Source: Scortum barcoo (lineage: Eukaryota > Chordata > Actinopteri > Centrarchiformes > Terapontidae). Taken from it: 64,000 bases of DNA. The DNA is taken from NCBI GenBank assembly GCA_023238725.1, contig CM041551.1, positions 5,093,259 to 5,157,258 on the forward strand, given 5' to 3'. A model generated the notes under the pieces. It saw only the letters and a program-made list of their open reading frames with translations. It did not search any database and was not told where the DNA came from. Below, in pieces: positions 30,519-44,200 of this stretch (within the stretch, counting starts at the first letter, position 1; each line of letters starts with the position of its first letter). Position numbers and translations under genes: made by a program.

Positions 30519-32739
30519 GTTCTTTCTCAGGCTCTTTGTGTCGTTTTTATACACAATACATATAAAACCTACTGATGAGCATTTACAAAGCAAGTAGTAC
30601 CAAGTGAGTTCGTTTGTTATTAGCTAAGCTCTAGGGGAAAAAAAACGAAGAAAGATATCAGAACACTGTTGAATTAATCACTAATGCACAAGTTCCTTTA
30701 TGAGTCTCTGATGAAGCTTTTATCGCCATGTTGAGCTTCAGCCTTGGGTCTGCTCAGAACGTGCTGTGCTGTCCTTTGAACGATGACCCGACTTTGATTG
30801 CTGGGACCAAATTTCTCCCCTTTCACATCTTGTTGTAGATGGCAGACATATGGGCTCTTTCACATTGTGAAAGAGCCCTGCTGCTGTAACACAGTGCAGG
30901 CTGGAAGATGGGGAAGTAGGATGAGCAATTAAACACATTTCTTTCCATAAATCACATCCAGAGGAATGTGGATGTGCTGAGGGGAAGGAAAGATTGGCAT
31001 GGTTTTCAGCAATGGCATTCGACTCAGGGGATACAATTAAACACTCGACATTTTGCTGCAGTAGTGTGGAGCTTCTCCAGGCAGATATCAACCAACCAAA
31101 ACTAAACCAAGACAACTTACATGGAACATCTCAATTAAAAAGAAAGAAAGATCAAAATGCCTACATAATCTTTTTTTCTTTCTTGTGCTACATCCTCACT
31201 GCTAAGCTTTTGCTGCTCTGTCACTCCTTTGTGTGCTGTTTGTTAGAGAGACATCATGGAAACTAAATAAAACTGAGGAAAGAATCCAATACCACTGGGA
31301 CTTACCCTGCACCTGGGCCTATTGTGAAACCTCATTCCTGTCCAGTCTACAACAAAACAACTTCCACCCTGAAAGATATGAAACCACATTGTGTATGAAT
31401 GCACGGGGAGGGAAAAATGAAAGCAGATGGGATGAGTTATGTTTTAAACAGCAGAAATTAAAACGTGTCATTGTACTGGGTGAAGCCACTGATCATTACA
31501 CAAATTGGCTTGTGTGGAAAACGCTTCCAAACGCTGCTCCCAAAGTCTGTGATCTTGGTGCGCACAATGTGAAGCGATCGCCTGCTTGTCTTCTTAAAAG
31601 TTTTTAGACGAAACATGAGGGATTAGAGGGGAGCTCACTGCTCATGTCACAGGTGAAAAACAGCCTCCGGACCACAAAACACCTGACGCAGGCTGTGATG
31701 TGTGCACCTTCTGTGGTTGAGTGCAGTGCAGCTGCAGCACCAGCAGGTTGCACTACAGCACTGTGCCTGATCATGTCAGCAAGTGGACAGGCAAGGCAAA
31801 CCCATTCCCTCACATCCTTCAGCCTCCTGCACCATCACTGACAGGAGACTGGGGTGAGTGTGTGTGTGAGTGAGACATTCGACACAACGTGCACGTGTGT
31901 GTCCATGTCTTTAGAGGATTAGGCTGTTCCTCCGGACGTCGCTCTGTTTACCTTAACCCCCGCTAATCCCACTTAATCCTGTGGAGAGATTTGGTATGAG
32001 CAGCCATTTCACTGTGACCAAAATGTGTCAGTCATCGGTCACAATCAAATAATTAACTTCCACACACAAACATGGGTAAGAAGGTAATGACAGATGTGTG
32101 TTTGGGTCCATATCATAACCCAGGGATGTGCAACAGGAGCTTTCATCCACCTGTTAAAGCGAGAATAAATATCTATATATTCTTACTTTACTGTTATTGC
32201 ACTGACTGTAGATAAATATTGAAATAAAATGAAACATGTGTGGCTGACTTAATGGACCCACCTGAAACCACTGAGAGGGTAATTTTCTGTTCTCCTCTAT
32301 TTTTATATAGTTCATATTTATTTCTATGCCCGCAGGGACTGTCATAATTGTCCATTTATTCCACAGTTGTAACCACCCACTTGAACCGGAACCTTTTCCA
32401 TCACAGACACGGCGCCGTGGGGGTTTTCTAAGAGACGTTCACGTGCTGCTACAAACGTTGTCATTTCTAAATTGCCGTCATGTACCATCTCTGTCTCACA
32501 ATCTGGTGAAAGGAATATAAAAAAAACGAATACAGAAAGACCAAGTGGAGGTTAAATAAAACACGGCTAATGTAGATTTTCCTTAAAAAATGTTCCTAAA
32601 GTTAAACGACATTTAATGACTAAAAATGCTCTAAGGTGTAATTTTATTCCCTGAAAATAGAATAATTATTATAATGATTAATCTCTCTAGCTTTCGTGTG
32701 CGAAAAATAAACACCATATGAATGCGTTTTAAAAAGTGC
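30519..32739. other. crem-ccny intergenic, no gene seen
   Basis: No conserved coding segment or RNA gene was recognised. Several open frames of 60-125 codons on both strands have no family resemblance or splice context. Confidence 0.4.
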
Positions 32740-33258
32740 GAAGCCATTTCTTATACATTGTCGAAAATCCGACTTTCCGAGCAGCACCTGAGAGCAGCAC
32801 GGTAGCGGATGTAGCGGTAGCAGCTCGCAGTGAAACACATCGGCAACCATGTAGCGCTGCGAGCACGGATATGTTCACCCGGACAGCTGCGCCAACACGT
32901 CCGCGTATTCACTCCCAGTCGCCGCAAAGTAGCAGCGTACCGAAAATGCGTTGGTGAAGAGAGGCGGGCGGCCGGACGGAAACCACACGGCGAGGGAGTC
33001 GAGAGTGTGAAAACCGGAGCCTGTAACACCGCGGCACCGTCAGGACGTCTGCGAGGGGGACGGTGGGCTCCTCCCGGGATTTATCGGCCCATGTCGGCGC
33101 TGTGCCCGCGCATTTAAATGACTGCAGTCGGCCGGCCGAGCGTGTTTTAGACCCGGCTGGGTGGCTGGCTCGCTGGGCGGGTTGGGGGGAGAGGAAAGGG
33201 CGTGTAACGGACACCGGGGGTGAGTGGGTTAGTTCGGCTCTCCGCGTTACCGCCCCGT

Positions 33259-33290
<32 letters not shown>

Positions 33291-33540
33291 CCCCGCGGTA
33301 ACGTTACCGAGCGCAGCCTGAAGACTCTCGGTGCTCGGACCGGGAGCCCGCTCCAGCCGTCATGGGGAACACCACCTCCTGCTGCGTGTCCTTCCAGCCC
33401 CAAACACCGGAGGAACAACCACTCCAGGCTCGAGCCCTACCGGCCGGAACCGGAGCTGAGCCGGGAGGACACGGGCTGCAACCTGCAGCACATCAGCGAC
33501 AGAGAGAACCTGGACGGTGAGACACAGAGCCGCGCTCATT
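32740..33540 (+). promoter_or_regulatory. ccny: CpG-island promoter and 5' UTR of ccny
   Basis: CpG frequency rises sharply here (for example CGGCCGGCCGAGCG near 33129) against an AT-rich, CpG-poor background. A (TC)n tract (33264-33291) lies 70 bp before the start codon. No TATA box is placed with confidence; an ATTTAAAT at 33111 is the only AT-rich candidate. Confidence 0.75.
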
Positions 33541-36500
33541 ATCAGTATTAGTACTACATGTTGAGGAGGGATAGATGGAGACGGTGGTTCTGCAGAGCCT
33601 CTAAAGATTCGGGCTGTGCTGTAGAATTAACAGATAATGAGCGTTTGCAACATCTGTGCAGAGGACCCACCCACCCATTACACCAATAACTATAATGCTG
33701 TGTGGGCTTCCTCTACACCACCGGACCTCCAGCATGCTGGGAGATCAGCTGCAAGTTGCAGTGGTGGGAGAGGTGCTCAAATCCTTTACTGAAGCAAGAC
33801 TAGTAATTCATACTCCATTACAAGTAAAGGTCCAGTATTTAAAGTTATTTTACTTGGGTTAAAGTGCTAAATGGATGTATTTTGTGTGTAGATCATGTTT
33901 TTAGACTGTGAGCAGCACGTTACTGTTGTAGCTGGTCAAAATTGAGAGAGTTTGCCCTGCTGTAGGTACTGAAGGGCAGTTCATTCTCTACTGTAACAGT
34001 ACCGAGGCCTCGATCTTAGGAGGAGACTACTAGTTAGAGTCTGGTCCTCAAGACCTTATTTTCTTAATATGAATTTAAAAAATAATTGGTGTGTCTTGAA
34101 ACAAAAACTACAAAGTGTGTCGTGGCTCTAGAATTCATTGATGTCAGGAAAAAGAAAAGAAGCAAATTGCATAGAAAACAGGCTGTGATACTCTTACTTA
34201 CTACGTTGATGGATCTGATGATGGAGCCCGTGTTGTGAGAAGCTGCTTGGTTAGGGTCATAGACTGAAATGACCTGAAAAAGTTTTTTTGCATGGAAAAA
34301 ATGCATCTGTAAAGCAACTCTTTAACTAAAACTGTTCGATAATTGCCATGGAGTAGAAAGATCAATATTTGCCTCTGAAATGTAGTGAAGTAGCTTAAGT
34401 ACCCCAAAATGATACTGAACCACAGTACTTGAGTAAGTGTACTTTCCACCACTGGTCACATGGCAGTGGTTTCCAAACTGGGATTGAACAGTACCAAGGT
34501 ATATTTGGTTAAACTACCAGTTTAATATCCGTTACTTTCACTATTGCCTTCCATATTATATATATATAGGAGGTATAATCCTTTTTGTGCACTGTCATAA
34601 AAAGCTTTCAGGTTGAGTTTGCCTCGGATCAAACCTGGTTGTTTCCATCTTGTCTTTTTCCCACCCCATGTCCAGAAGGCAGTTTGAATGAGTCTGCTGA
34701 CTCGATGCAGAACCCCGAGCTTGCGTCATCTCCACCATGTGTCTCTGTGTGTGTGAAAGGGTGCGTAAGGCTCAGACAGTGTGAATTTGTGCTCCAGTGG
34801 GTGGTGATGTGATAATGATGGACAGTGTTTATGGTGTGTGTGGGGAGGGTGGATGTCCATTCATTTCCTGCAGGGAGCTGAATAGGAAATGACCAGCCAC
34901 ACATTTCAGTGCTCATTAACACCAACACAGTTGCGCTCTATTGTACATTTCTGATGCAATGTCCCCTGGGTTGTTATAGGGGCTGCCCTGACAAAAGAGG
35001 AATCGTGAAACTGCTAAGATATCCTGAACTGATACTGTAAGACACTCACTCAGTTGTTGGACACAAAAAATGCTTTGATCTGTTGTATGCCGAAACAGGT
35101 AGCTGAAGTTTCTAAAGACAGTTCTGAGACTGAACTCCTTGAATCACAATCGATTTCATCAGGATCTAATGAGGTCTGAAATGTGTCTAATTGTGTATCA
35201 CTGGCAGAAAAAAAAAATTAGGCACACAGGAAATGGGAAGGAGAGAGAAGGAGCAGGAGGGAAGGAAATCATTCCAGCATGCAGCCACAATAAGGGAAAT
35301 TACCAGCACTGCTTGAGGAAATATGTCGCTATTAGAAAAATATGAAACATTAGCAGAACCCATTGCACCAATGCCAGCTGTGGAAGCGAACTCAGTGCAG
35401 GTCGTAGCACAGCACCTGGCTTGGCGTCACATCGCCTCGATCCTCAGTAAGTCTGAAGAACTGCGGCTTTTGTCTCTTACTGGAGAGCGCAGTGCATACA
35501 AAGAGCACAAACAGCCCTTCACTGAGAAGTTTGGTGTCAGCCAAAAACAGGTCAAAATGCCACTTGGAATTATGCATGTCTCTGTTTCTCTGGCATGGCA
35601 GGTCTCTTCCTTGAGCTATATTGCTCAGCCTAAATGATGTGCCATGAAAAAAGGCCAGTCAGCCTCACTGTGCTCATCACTGTGAGCGTTGGGCGGGCCT
35701 GTAGTGAGGAGTTAAGGAAGATTCAGGCTCTGAACTGTGCTTTGTTCAACAACTTGATGGAGTGATGGAGCGGGCACAGAATTGGTTAAACGTGGTTTGA
35801 TCAGTTTGATTTTTGAAGCCCAATACAGATACTTATGGAATATTTTTCTGCTATAGCTATGGAGATAGATATTTTCCATCAGTACTCCATTTATTCATTG
35901 TATCCTGCCTCTTTGCAGCAGTAATGAGCTAAGGAAGGTAGCCCAGACATCCCTCCCAGTTCCTGTCCTCTTGCTGCAAATGGGATAGATAATCCCTCCC
36001 AGCATGTCATGGGTCTACCCTGGGGTGTCCTCCTAGTCAGACGTGCCTGGAATAACTCCACAGGGAGACATTCGGGGGCATTCTAATCAGATGTCTGAAC
36101 CACCTCACCAGACATCTTTCCACGTGAAGAAATGGCAGCACAGCTTGCAGCTTATTCATGTGAGCCCAGGCATCTTACAAAGGAAAGTTTGGTTGCTTGT
36201 TTCTGTGACCTCATTCCTTCAATCAGTAACTGCTGGCACTAACTGTGCCAGTAGTATTTATGTAGAATTTTTACAATTTTCATGCCAGAAAAATGGCAGA
36301 ATTGGTATAATTCGTATGGTAAAGCCAGCATTTATCTCATGTTGACCCCTGGTAAAGGGATTTTTCACATGCTTTAGAGCTGCAATGACTAGTTGATTAA
36401 TCGGTAAGTTTTTCAGAAGAAAATTAATCGTTGATTTATTAGTAACTATTTATTCCAGGAAGAGGCAGTTCTCATTAGAGATTGCCACATGTGGCAACTC

Positions 36501-38210
36501 AACTCAATCATATTGGGAATGAACTGACAGTAATATGTAATATATGTAATGTTTCACAGGACCCCTAGTGACATTCCACAGCACATCAGGCCCCTGTGCC
36601 TGTCCTGCTTGATCTCAATAAATGAATACATGGCAAAGTCACGTATACTGTAGGTCATCATGCCCAAGTTTGGCTTTATTAAAGAGCTGGCATAATCTTG
36701 AGGACTTTGTGAACAGTAAATATGGAAATATGCAAGGAGGCCGTGTGGGGCCGGGAGATTTGATATATCTGATATTTGGTTTCACCCGAACAAACAGTGT
36801 GATGCTGTTTGCTTACAGCGCATGCACGCCTCTTGTGTGTTTACATGTGTGACCCCGCCTGCGCTGAGCATGTGATGACCAAAAAAAAAAAGCAGCCATG
36901 AGACAGCAGTGATGACACGTGCACACACTCTTGAATGTGCACAAACAAAAACACACACAGTGCTCACTGAACAGCCTCCTTACAAGTATGCGAGGAGTGT
37001 TTCAAGTGGGCCCTTTCACAATTTAGCAGTGTAATCTGATTTGCCCTAGCAATTGCTCAGTCGCCATAGCAACCCTGTGCATTCTCGTCATAACTTATTT
37101 CATCTGTTTTTATGTCTGTGTTCTGTCTGTTGGCTGTATAAGTTGTATTTCATAGCATGTGTATCTGCTTGTTAGGACTTAGAGCCTTGTTGTCTTTGAC
37201 TGTGATAAAGACATGTACCACAGATATACAGCTTGAACAGGTATTTAAACCTCATGGTTGCTATCAACGCAAAGGTTAAGTAATTGATTCCCGAGGGGAG
37301 GAAATCACTCTCCAGCTGGTGTTGTTTGACCGGTGGCTCGTGTGTTCGCTGAGCACATTTCACAGTCAAGATGCACTCCAGTCTAAATGTATTTAATATG
37401 AAAAATGCATAGGCAGTTACATAAATATGTGTTTCCTACACTCTATAAATGGTAGCTTTTTGGAAATTGGATGCTGTCGGCTGGCAGCATTGATGTGGGT
37501 ATAAAGGCTTTATCAGCTTAGCTTCACACAGTATCTCTTTACACTTTTATCTTAACCTTTTTAAAAACTATAAAAAAAAGCCAGCAATACGCAGTGGTTC
37601 TGTGCTTTAAATAATTCTTCAGTGTAAATAGCAGGCATAAATTAAAATCATTTCTTCGTTTCTTGATTACAGTAACACTTTCAATGGAGCTATTTTCTTT
37701 GAAAGAAGTGAAAATGCATTTATCAGTTTTCTTAGTTTCTTCTGTAGAATAAATTCAGATTTTTTTACAGTATGCAGAGGGAGAGTTCCCTTGGAAGAGG
37801 TGAGAGGAATATGGAGGACAAGATGATTGGAGATTACAGATCGTCATCTGTGTAGCTCATGTTTCTCAGTATAACTATTCACCATCATTGCAGCACTCAA
37901 AAGAGAGAGAGGGACATTCTTAGCAATTTTCAGACCCTCTAAACCAACAGCAGAGCTGTTTTTAGCCTAATTTGATCAGAGAACATTGTAATGTTGTGTT
38001 GCTGCACAGCAGCCCTAAGTAAAGGTAAACCAAGGCCACCTATAATTTCTCAGGAAGAAGACAGAAAGGGAAGCGAGATGGAGGATGAAACAGGATGGAT
38101 CTCTCACCCTGTTTGGGTTTTACTTAACATAGACATCTGTAAATGAGCAGTGGCTCCAGGCCCAGCATTTGTCTCTGTCTCATCAGTGTTAAAGTTAGTT
38201 ATTTCTGGAG

Positions 38211-38242
<32 letters not shown>

Positions 38243-41200
38243 TTCACACACACACACACACATATTGAACAGTCTTGCTTGCAGGCTAATTGAAATCTGG
38301 ACATGGATTATTCATGCCTGGTTGATGAGCCGGGGGAGTCTCCTAACTATGAGTTCCAGACGAGTTGACCTAGATGTACGTGTGTTTGATACGGTTTTGT
38401 TTTGATTGTGGCTGAGGTGCAAAATGCTTCCTCGTTGTGCCTTGGTTATCTCTGTGTAAAGATACACACATTTAAACTTACATGTAGCAGACAATTTCAT
38501 TTTTACATGTGACTCAGAGCCAATGCATTAATGTTTGATATCCATTTTTAAGCTTGACATAATTCCAAACAACTATCAATAAAATCTGCATGTAGATTTA
38601 GTTTTTACTGTGTATGACCTAATTCCCTCCATTTAAGTTATTTTGTCTCTTTCACATTTATTTGACCCGATTTCAGCAGCAGCATGAGCTAAAACGATTA
38701 ACGATTATTTTCTTTAATGATTGATCAGCCAGTTATTTCCCAAGGTAACTGGATGATAAAACATTTGGTATATAACATGTCAGAAAGTGTTGTGAGAGAT
38801 GCCAGGGCAATGTCCAGAAGCCCAGACATCTTTAACTGCTTGTTCTGTTTGACCAACAGCCCAGAACCTAAAGATATTAAGTTTTACCATCACAAAAAAG
38901 AAAATCTGCAAATCCCATTGGAGAACTGGCGATTCATTTTCAAATAAGCAATTGGCTGAAAAATAGAACTGATTGCAGCTCCTGTTCAAATGGCCAACTA
39001 AGAACTAAGCTGTCTTTTGTAAGTGAACTAAACTAAGAGAGGCAGCTATTGAAGATTCAGAATGCCACTGACTACAGTTTGATGAGCTTCAGCGCAGTAA
39101 ATGTCAGATTTTGGTGTCAGCTTTTCCCAGTTAAAATTTGACAGATTCTTTGTAAACCCACAGTTTTCTACAGACATTAAGTCATCTCTCAGGGACAATC
39201 ATAAACGACTATTTGGGTTTTGAGTGGGGCGTTCTCACTTTGTCTGATTTTGTCAAGCTTGCTCTTTTCAGCACAGTGTCACATTGCCTTCACTATCACT
39301 GTAACTCCACCCAGCTAAATGCAAACTGTCAATCTGCTGGTTAAAGGCATTGTGGGAGATATACATCACTATAAACTAAAGTTTAAGAACATAAAGCAGC
39401 TTCAGGAAACATTGACATTCAAAAAAGATTAGTTGCAGTGTGTAACATCACAGCTTGGAACTGGAGGTGACACAATTAGTCAATGGACATAAAATGAATC
39501 TGGATTTAACAGCCCCAGCTTTTCAAATTGGAGGATTTGCTGCATATCATAACAGAAAATTGAATATATTTGAGTTTAGCAAAAAAGCCTCCAAATATGT
39601 CATCTTGGAAATGATAATGTATTGTAATTTTGCTGTTATATTTTTCACTATTTTCTCACACTTTACAGACACAAAGACTAAGAAAATACTGGGCAGATTA
39701 ATCAGCAATGAAAATAATAGTTGCTCTCCTACATGGGACAGTCTAGGGGACTTTTAAGTAGTTTGAATTAGGATTTTAAATATGTCTACATGAGTGACAA
39801 ACTAAAGGCACACTCTCAGCTGCAAACCTGTATGTGCTAAGCATTGTAACTAACTTATATAGCCAGTAACAGACTTGGTTGGATGAGATTCTGAATCATG
39901 TCTGATTAAGCGATTCAGTCACCACCTCATAAAAACAATTCATCTACTTCAACTACTTCTTATATTCCTGAAAGGAATAGCAAGTCATTTCAGAGGGAAT
40001 GGTTTCCATTTTAAAAACAAATGAACTGATTCACAAAGTGATAATGAAAATGCAATCGCTTGTGACAATCCTATCCCGGCGTGTCGTTTGGCTCGACTCG
40101 GCCCACGCGTGGAAAGATGCATCGACTGCCCACAAATTACCTGTTCACTCATAGCGCCGCCATCTCCTGAGAAATTCACACTGTAATGGTCTTCTGCCAC
40201 ATCTGATTAACAGTAGGCAGCCTCTGTGTTGCTGATCGGGAACACTCATTAAAAACAAGAGAGCGTGACAGAAATCTTCAACGCAATTGAGTTGTAACAC
40301 CTATCTCACTACTTACACACACACTGGTATTAAAACATGTGAGATCCTCAGATCATTTCAAGTGGATGGCTCAGGTTGGGAGCAGAGTGGAGACAAAGTG
40401 GGCCATAGGGTGTAGTTGCTGCTGTGGTTGATCACTTGAGTTCATTATCCACAGTTAAGTTCAAAAGTTGACTATTCATCTGTACATGTGCAGAACAGTG
40501 GTACCATGCTTCTGTTAAAACTTTGATACTCCATTTTTTTGTCACTGAACATGGTTATACAATTCGCTTATTCTAGAAATGGGACAAATACTAATAAAAA
40601 CCCTGTTACAAATGCATTCTTATGAACATAAAGAGGACATTTTTCTCTCTAACGTTAGCATTGTGGAGTAGATTATATTAGGTTTATATGTTGTACGAAT
40701 TGCAAAGTTTGATTAAAGAAACCTCGAGGGGCAGAAAATTTCACCCTTATCTAACAGAAATGCTGGATATGGGATATGGCAACATTTATAAGGGCTCATG
40801 GGCTGGCCTGTTAAAGCAGCTGAGGTCCAACCATGTTCACTCAAAGCTGATAATAGGGGTGTTTGAAGTCGACCATGATGCTCCCCTCAGACTAAAGGGA
40901 ACTTTATAAAGGGTCTCCCCTCATGCCTGCTCTGAATATCTTGACCCACCCTCTGAGGTTGGTACTGCTTGAGACAGAGAAGGAAAAACAAAAGTAGTCA
41001 TGCGATAAAATTGCTTGACCTTTGTTTGTTTTGGTGCTGACAAAGTGTTAAGCCCGGGCTTTTGCGAAAGAGCTGTGTAGTAGAGCGTGGGAATGCCGAT
41101 AGCTTTTGTGATTCCAAGTCATCACCTCATCGTTTAGAGTATATTCCCCAAGTCCAGCTTGTCAAGTGTGTGTTTGTCTTGTAGGCAGTAAGAACAAAAA

Positions 41201-44200
41201 TCAGTGAGTGCCCGTGGTCGAGTGTCTAAGTAGATTCCCATCAGTGCCCTTGAATGGTGTAATCAGAAATCAGCTTACATAATGCAATCTGCCTGTTTTC
41301 TTGCTGAAGTGGTGCTTGCGACTATGTGCGCTCTTGGGAGTGGGACTCAGTGGCAATTAGATGTGGTGTTTGGGAGCTCAAGAGACCCTTTGGGCACAGC
41401 TGTCAGCAGGCCACTTGCATTACTGGCAAATTTGTTCTGCAAAATGAGGGAGACCGCTTGTCTTGCTCTGAGCGGAGATGACAGAGACGTCCAAATTTCA
41501 GACAGATCAAGTTTACAGAGTTAGTCTTTGTGGCCATGTTTGACCTCGCTGAGCACTTCAAATTATGATTTCAAGTGGAGATTAGGCTTGAATACAGCAT
41601 CTCTGTATCAGTTTAATAGAAAGAGGAACATCCGTATTTTCAATGGTAAAAATCATGCCATCAGGATTTTAGATACCCTGGCATACTGTAATACCTTGAT
41701 ACTGCCGAGTCGTAGTAAAGATTCATATTTATTACCTCACACTATGCAACAACACCTGACCGAGCCACGCAGTCAGTAACAGAGAACTTGAATGGACACA
41801 GGTTTATTCGGATGATTTCCAAATTTACCAAATCCCCCTGGGATAAATAAAGCATTCTGATGATGATGATGATGATGATTTGCTTCAGCGTGTTAATGGT
41901 ACGGTCTGTGTGTTTCCATCACAAGGGATGGGTGAGAAACTTTCATTTCATTTCATATTTTGTCACACTCGATCAAGGATTTACTGTGAAATTCTTTTCT
42001 TATGTTCCTCCTCCGAGTAGCTTGATTTACAAACGTTGCCAATCTGTGTCAGCTAGCCAAATATCTCCACTATGTGTTTGTCTGCATGTGTGTGTGCGCA
42101 TCGCTGATAGAAGCTATTGTCATTCTGGGGTGTTTACTTGTGTTTGTGTTGATTTATGCATGGGTGCTAATGCCTGTATGGGGGCATCTGTGTGTGTTTG
42201 GGCATGCCAGCGTTTGCGTGCGCACATGTGTTGTGTGGAAATGTCAGCGCGGACCGAGTGTGACAGAGCTTGGCACAGATGGCCTTCCTGTCATCCTCGG
42301 CTCCTTCCACAGCTTGACACCGGATGAACCTCACAGAGAGAGAGAGAGAGAGAGAGACAGTGATTTGAATTAAACAAGGAGCTGTGAGAGGAGCACAGGG
42401 TGGTGGCAGGCTAATGCATCACATTTGTTCCTCTTATTTTCTTATCTAACCTTCAGGGCAAAATACACACTTTTTTGGACTGTCAATTTCCCGGTTTGAT
42501 TGCATTGGGATTTGCAGTGAAATTTTAATGCATGGGTCATTTTTGTGCATTTGTGAACAAATGATCAATGGGAGGAGAGAAACTTGGGTCATGTTGCCTT
42601 TTGAAACACAACATGTCTGACATGCATCTTAACCTTCCCTGACACCTGGAAAGGAGCATGAATCTGCATAATTAAATTCCAAATTTGTACTCCAAATACC
42701 GTACAAGTTATTATAGATAGCTTCTCCATGTTTAAAAACATCAGCGTTCTTCCCTGCAAGTGAATATTCAGATGTTTGTTTTTATGACCTCCTGCCTAAC
42801 TGTTGTTGCAGCCCCTAATTGGCCATATGTCAGCACCCGTAGGACCCTGCTGCCTGTCCCCTCCAGCTGCCCTTTGGTACCATAATTGCTGTCACCCAGT
42901 GCATTTCCTGATGGGTGTCCTGGCAGTGCTTTACCACAGTCACACCTCTTCTCTCTGTCTGTATTTTGCTGTGTCTGCTTTAAAAAGTTGTGCTACTCCT
43001 CAACACATTGGACAGGATTGCTTCTGTCTCCTTACTTGGGCAATTTACCTTTACTTAGGCAAATTTATGTAATTTAGATCATTATAGATACCACACGTGG
43101 TAAAGCAGTCATGATTTTTAATTAAATTCTGACTTCATGTCTCTGCTAATAGGGTAATATGTGAATGTGCACATAATGTAAGAAGGCTTTGCTGTGGATT
43201 CTGTGCCTTTGCTCTGTATTGCAAAGTGCCACTGCATCATTGAGCACAAAACTGACTCAGCAGCAGTTAGCACAGTGTGGTGTACAACCAGGTGGGAGAG
43301 GCAGAGAGAGAGAGCTAAACAGAGAGGTAGAGAAATAGAGAGGAAGAAAAAGACGGCTAGCCCGGCTGTCTGTCTTTGCCTTTGATGGACCTGCCTTTCA
43401 AGCTGCCGTTGCCTAGTTACAGCGAGCAGAGGATGCAGGGATGGGAGGAAAGAGAAAGAGGAAGGGGAGGGGGTGGTTATAACTGTCAGCTGGGTGCAGA
43501 GCAAATGAGTTGTCTCATGGTCTCATCAACACCTAACATCCCTCGCTTCTGTGTCACTGTCCTGCTGTCTCTTTTTCTCACTCAGCCTCTCCTGCTTGTC
43601 ACAGCGTCTGTTGCTGAAGGTTGGTAAAGTGGCTAGTCACCTTCACAACATAATGTTTTGATGGAACTCTGCTTCTATTTGGAAAGTGTGATATAACATT
43701 GTGTCATTTTGGAAAAAGTGACAGCCAGAGCACCAACAATCAGTTATTTAAACCACTAAATTGGCAATTTGGCAATTTTTAAACTCAACATGACTGTGTC
43801 TGGCTTCTCAACCGTGTGGATTTAATGATTTTCTTTGTTGCATATAATAATGAACATAATAGTTTTTGGTGTCTTGGTCTCAAAACAAAATATCTGAAGG
43901 TGTCAGCTAGGTCCATGGGAAATCACGGCGGGCAATAATACAACAAATAATAGTCGTTGCTGGAATTAAAGCTCTATTTAGTGGACACACACCACTGCAA
44001 GGATGTCAGATCTGATCAGAGCTGTACATGATTTGTGCCTGCATGATTATGTCTCTTTGTGAAAGTGGAGTTGTGTTTCTGCTCTGCACTTCACAGAGGT
44101 ACTTGTTAATCAAACAGTGTTTCCACTGCCGCGCTGTCTCTTCCCCTGGCAGTTGTGAAGCTGAGGTGTCTGTCTGTGGCTCTGGTTCCATTTGTCCCCT

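Noticed and set aside
32909..33551. Long open frames on both strands across the ccny CpG island (162 and 169 codons)
   Set aside because: GC-rich, stop-poor sequence. Only the short part overlapping ccny exon 1 resembles a protein; the rest shows no conservation and covers the TC-repeat 5' UTR.
39455..39757. 100-codon open frame
   Set aside because: Most of it is the dispersed repeat (copy 2 of the inverted pair) read through in the wrong sense.
41860..42373. Overlapping open frames of 99 and 155 codons rich in Cys and Val
   Set aside because: They are translations of TG/GA-rich intronic sequence, with no splice context or family resemblance.
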